DNA of 60,000 nt from Branchiostoma floridae (taxonomy: Eukaryota > Chordata > Leptocardii > Amphioxiformes > Branchiostomatidae): the NCBI RefSeq assembly GCF_000003815.2, contig NC_049997.1:6351204-6411203 (forward strand), given 5' to 3'. A program made the translations under genes and the position numbers. The notes under the pieces are model-generated. The model was not told the DNA's origin, did no database searches, and saw nothing but the letters and a program-made list of their open reading frames with translations. Positions 58,179 through 60,000 of the stretch are shown piece by piece (within the stretch, counting starts at the first letter, position 1; each line of letters opens with the position of its first letter).

Positions 58179-58760
58179 GAAGCCAGAAGAAATATAACAT
58201 GTACATACTAACATACATTAAACTTGTAGTTGCATGTAAGATAACACGTTCTACTACTTGTACGTAGATTATTTGTAACTACTTATTAGAACCTAGCAGC
58301 TTTGCCTGTACTTAGCTTGTGAGACCAAAAACGTACATCATCACTATAATTAATATATCAATTGTTGTATGTTTGACATCATAGCCTATACGTGTGCTGC
58401 CCAGAAGGGGGCTTTTAGTAGAAGGAGAAACTTGAACAAGATAGAGACTATCTAAATTTTTCATTTACTTCATCATTTACATACCAGTTCATAGTTTTGG
58501 GTTGAATACCTGTTGGACTATTGGGCGGATTTTGCTCAACCATTGCCGAAAGCTAGTGGATGCTATCTGAAACGATTTATCGGTTCCAAAATCTATCAAG
58601 ATGCTTATTTCATCTAACATTCTTATCCTTTGTATCTTAGCGATCGTAGCTTGATCGACGTAGAGTGACCCCCTCTTCTACATCTCCAGTATATGCCAGA
58701 TGCAGCTACATTTTAAGGTATACTAGTAGTTGATCAACACTTTATCATTTATCATTTCAG

Positions 58761-58937
58761 CTTCCCCTTGCCCGACGCTGACTCCGCTGGATAATGGAAC
58801 GATGAGTCCTATTGGAGTGAGCTATTACAATAACGAAGTGACGTTCAGCTGTAACCAGAAGTTCGTGTTGGAAGGTGCCTCTGTTACGAGGTGCCAGGCT
58901 AACCGGACATGGAGTCACCCTGTTCCAACATGTCGAT
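58761..58937 (+). CDS. Exon 27: CCP domain 8
   Basis: 59 codons, phase 1-1: SPCPTLTPLDNGTMSPIG, TFSCNQKFVLEGASVTRC, TWSHPVPTCR. It corresponds to CCP4 and CCP6 but differs at several residues. Confidence 0.92.
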
Positions 58938-59272
58938 GTAAGACAGTTTTGAATCGTCTTTGTACAAATATCTAGGAACACTGATTTAAGTTGTTATCAC
59001 ACAGGCACACCTCGGTGGTACAGAACGGCGTCTTTCCAATAGTTTAGAAATGGTATCGAGAAGGCATGACTAATTGAACTATTTAACGAACACCCGTTGC
59101 TGTATGCCAAGCCTGTACTTGTGTGATAAGATGGCCCGTTCCGTTTCAGAAATTGTGTTGTAGAGGGAGCAGAGAGTGATCCCCCTTTCTTACATTTTTA
59201 GCACATGCGTGTCCCCGCATAACAGATGTTTCAATGAGAATACAAATGATCAAAAATTTTTTATCATTTCAG

Positions 59273-59452
59273 TTGTACAATGCCCGACGCTGACTCCCCC
59301 AGATAACGGAACGCTGAGTCCTACAGGAGTGAACTTTTACCTCAAAGACGAGGCGACCTTCGGCTGTAACCAGGGGTACTACTTGTTAGGAGTCTTTACT
59401 GTGACGTGTCAGGCGGACCAAACTTGGAGTGACCCTGTTCCAACATGCATAC
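59273..59452 (+). CDS. Exon 28: CCP domain 9
   Basis: 60 codons, phase 1-1: VQCPTLTPPDNGTLSPTG, TFGCNQGYYLLGVFTVTC, QTWSDPVPTCI. It corresponds to CCP5/CCP7 without their three-codon deletion, and so is probably closer to the ancestral form. Confidence 0.92.
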
Positions 59453-59661
59453 GTAAGTCAGTTTAAAATCTGCCCCTAGCCTTTTTTCTTGCAACTCTTC
59501 TCTTTTTACTTTACACTTGAACGATCTATATTTTCACTTCTATTGTTAATTAATAGCTTTTTTAATAATAGTTGTTTAATTTGATACATGATTTTAGAGA
59601 TGATCAGACTGTCATGACGGGCACAGTTCAAATATACTGACAAGTTATACTCTTTTTCCAG

Positions 59662-59685
59662 GCCTTTTAGCTCCAACTTCACCTG
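59662..59685 (+). CDS. Exon 29: 24 nt link microexon; gene continues off the edge
   Basis: Bounded by TTTTTCCAG and GTAAGCTTTT, phase 1-1, encoding RLLAPTSP. It resembles the first microexon (GHLALTSA) in length and in the LA-x-TS pattern more than the three 27 nt copies. By the preceding pattern an X module should follow beyond the window; 59686-60000 contains no exon I can see. Confidence 0.65.
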
Positions 59686-60000
59686 GTAAGCTTTTGCTTA
59701 ACAATTTTGAGTTTTGGTAACATAAAGTACATCGAAACACATTGAACATGCAAAAGTTTGGTGTTTTGCGCTGTTTCAAGTAGGACCAAATTAATAATGG
59801 AAATAAATTGTGAACTGAGCCATTGAGGTAGAGATAGAAGCAATTCGCCAAGAAGCTTATATTCAGGTAGCGCGGTTGGAATTGTTTAATATGTCAAAGC
59901 AGCGTAACCCAAGAACCTGTGGACGGACCTCTACCGTATTTAACTTAACTTGGTTTCGTGTTGACAACTGATTCAATAGTGGGGAAACATTTGTACCGGA

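Larger units (their letters stand above)
55614..59485. repeat. Segmental tandem duplication, unit 3 (shorter)
   Basis: Covers exons 24-28 in 3.8 kb. It is shorter because the roughly 3.2 kb repeat-filled intron seen in units 1 and 2 is only about 0.2 kb here (59453-59661). Similarity to units 1 and 2 is strong up to exon 26, but 56836-57230 is replaced by unrelated sequence beginning TACAGTCAAACCTGCCCATC, and exons 27-28 are more diverged. Confidence 0.85.

Overview
This is eukaryotic, animal-type DNA. It has long introns, canonical GT-AG exons with consistent phases, satellites, LINE and SINE pieces, foldback elements and a CACTA/EnSpm DNA transposon. The secreted multidomain gene built from CCP (sushi), EGF and a cysteine-rich module, together with the repeat types, points to an invertebrate deuterostome, most likely a lancelet (Branchiostoma). 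The organism call is inference from general familiarity, not from a search.

Layout. 1-1219: no feature seen. 1220-7200: a satellite of about 260 bp units with higher-order structure. 7200-14100: gene-poor DNA with minus-strand remnants of a gag-like gene (a Pro/Gln heptad-repeat exon, a coiled-coil exon split by a LINE fragment, and a CCHC zinc-knuckle exon). 14160-15480: two copies of a dispersed repeat. 15652-16189: five tandem units of about 115 bp, the last of which runs into the start codon of a signal-peptide exon (16190-16274). 16275-32820: a very long putative first intron. It contains an apparently intact CACTA/EnSpm transposon (17410-28948) inserted into a third copy of the dispersed repeat, then a 430 bp satellite (29631-31330). 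32821-59685: exons 2-29 of one large plus-strand gene that runs off the right edge.

The main gene. In-window order is: signal peptide, link, CCP, X, EGF, EGF, CCP, X, EGF, EGF, CCP, then three times (link, X, CCP, CCP), then another link. 'X' is a two-exon module of about 155 residues with eight conserved cysteines that I cannot assign to a known domain. 'Link' is a 24-27 nt microexon. Every intron between modules is phase 1 and only the intron inside X is phase 2, so modules can be duplicated without frame loss. The 29 exons join into about 1,548 codons without a stop. The last units are recent tandem duplications of about 6.7-6.8 kb, introns included. The product is expected to be a large secreted or cell-surface protein; function is unknown.

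The transposon. It is 11.5 kb, has imperfect CACTG termini, a TAT target-site duplication, AT-rich subterminal repeats, and two divergent genes: a 997-residue spliced transposase of the Tnp2/EnSpm type on the minus strand and a five-exon, 306-residue basic protein of unknown function on the plus strand. The window also holds uninterrupted copies of its target repeat, which act as an empty-site control.
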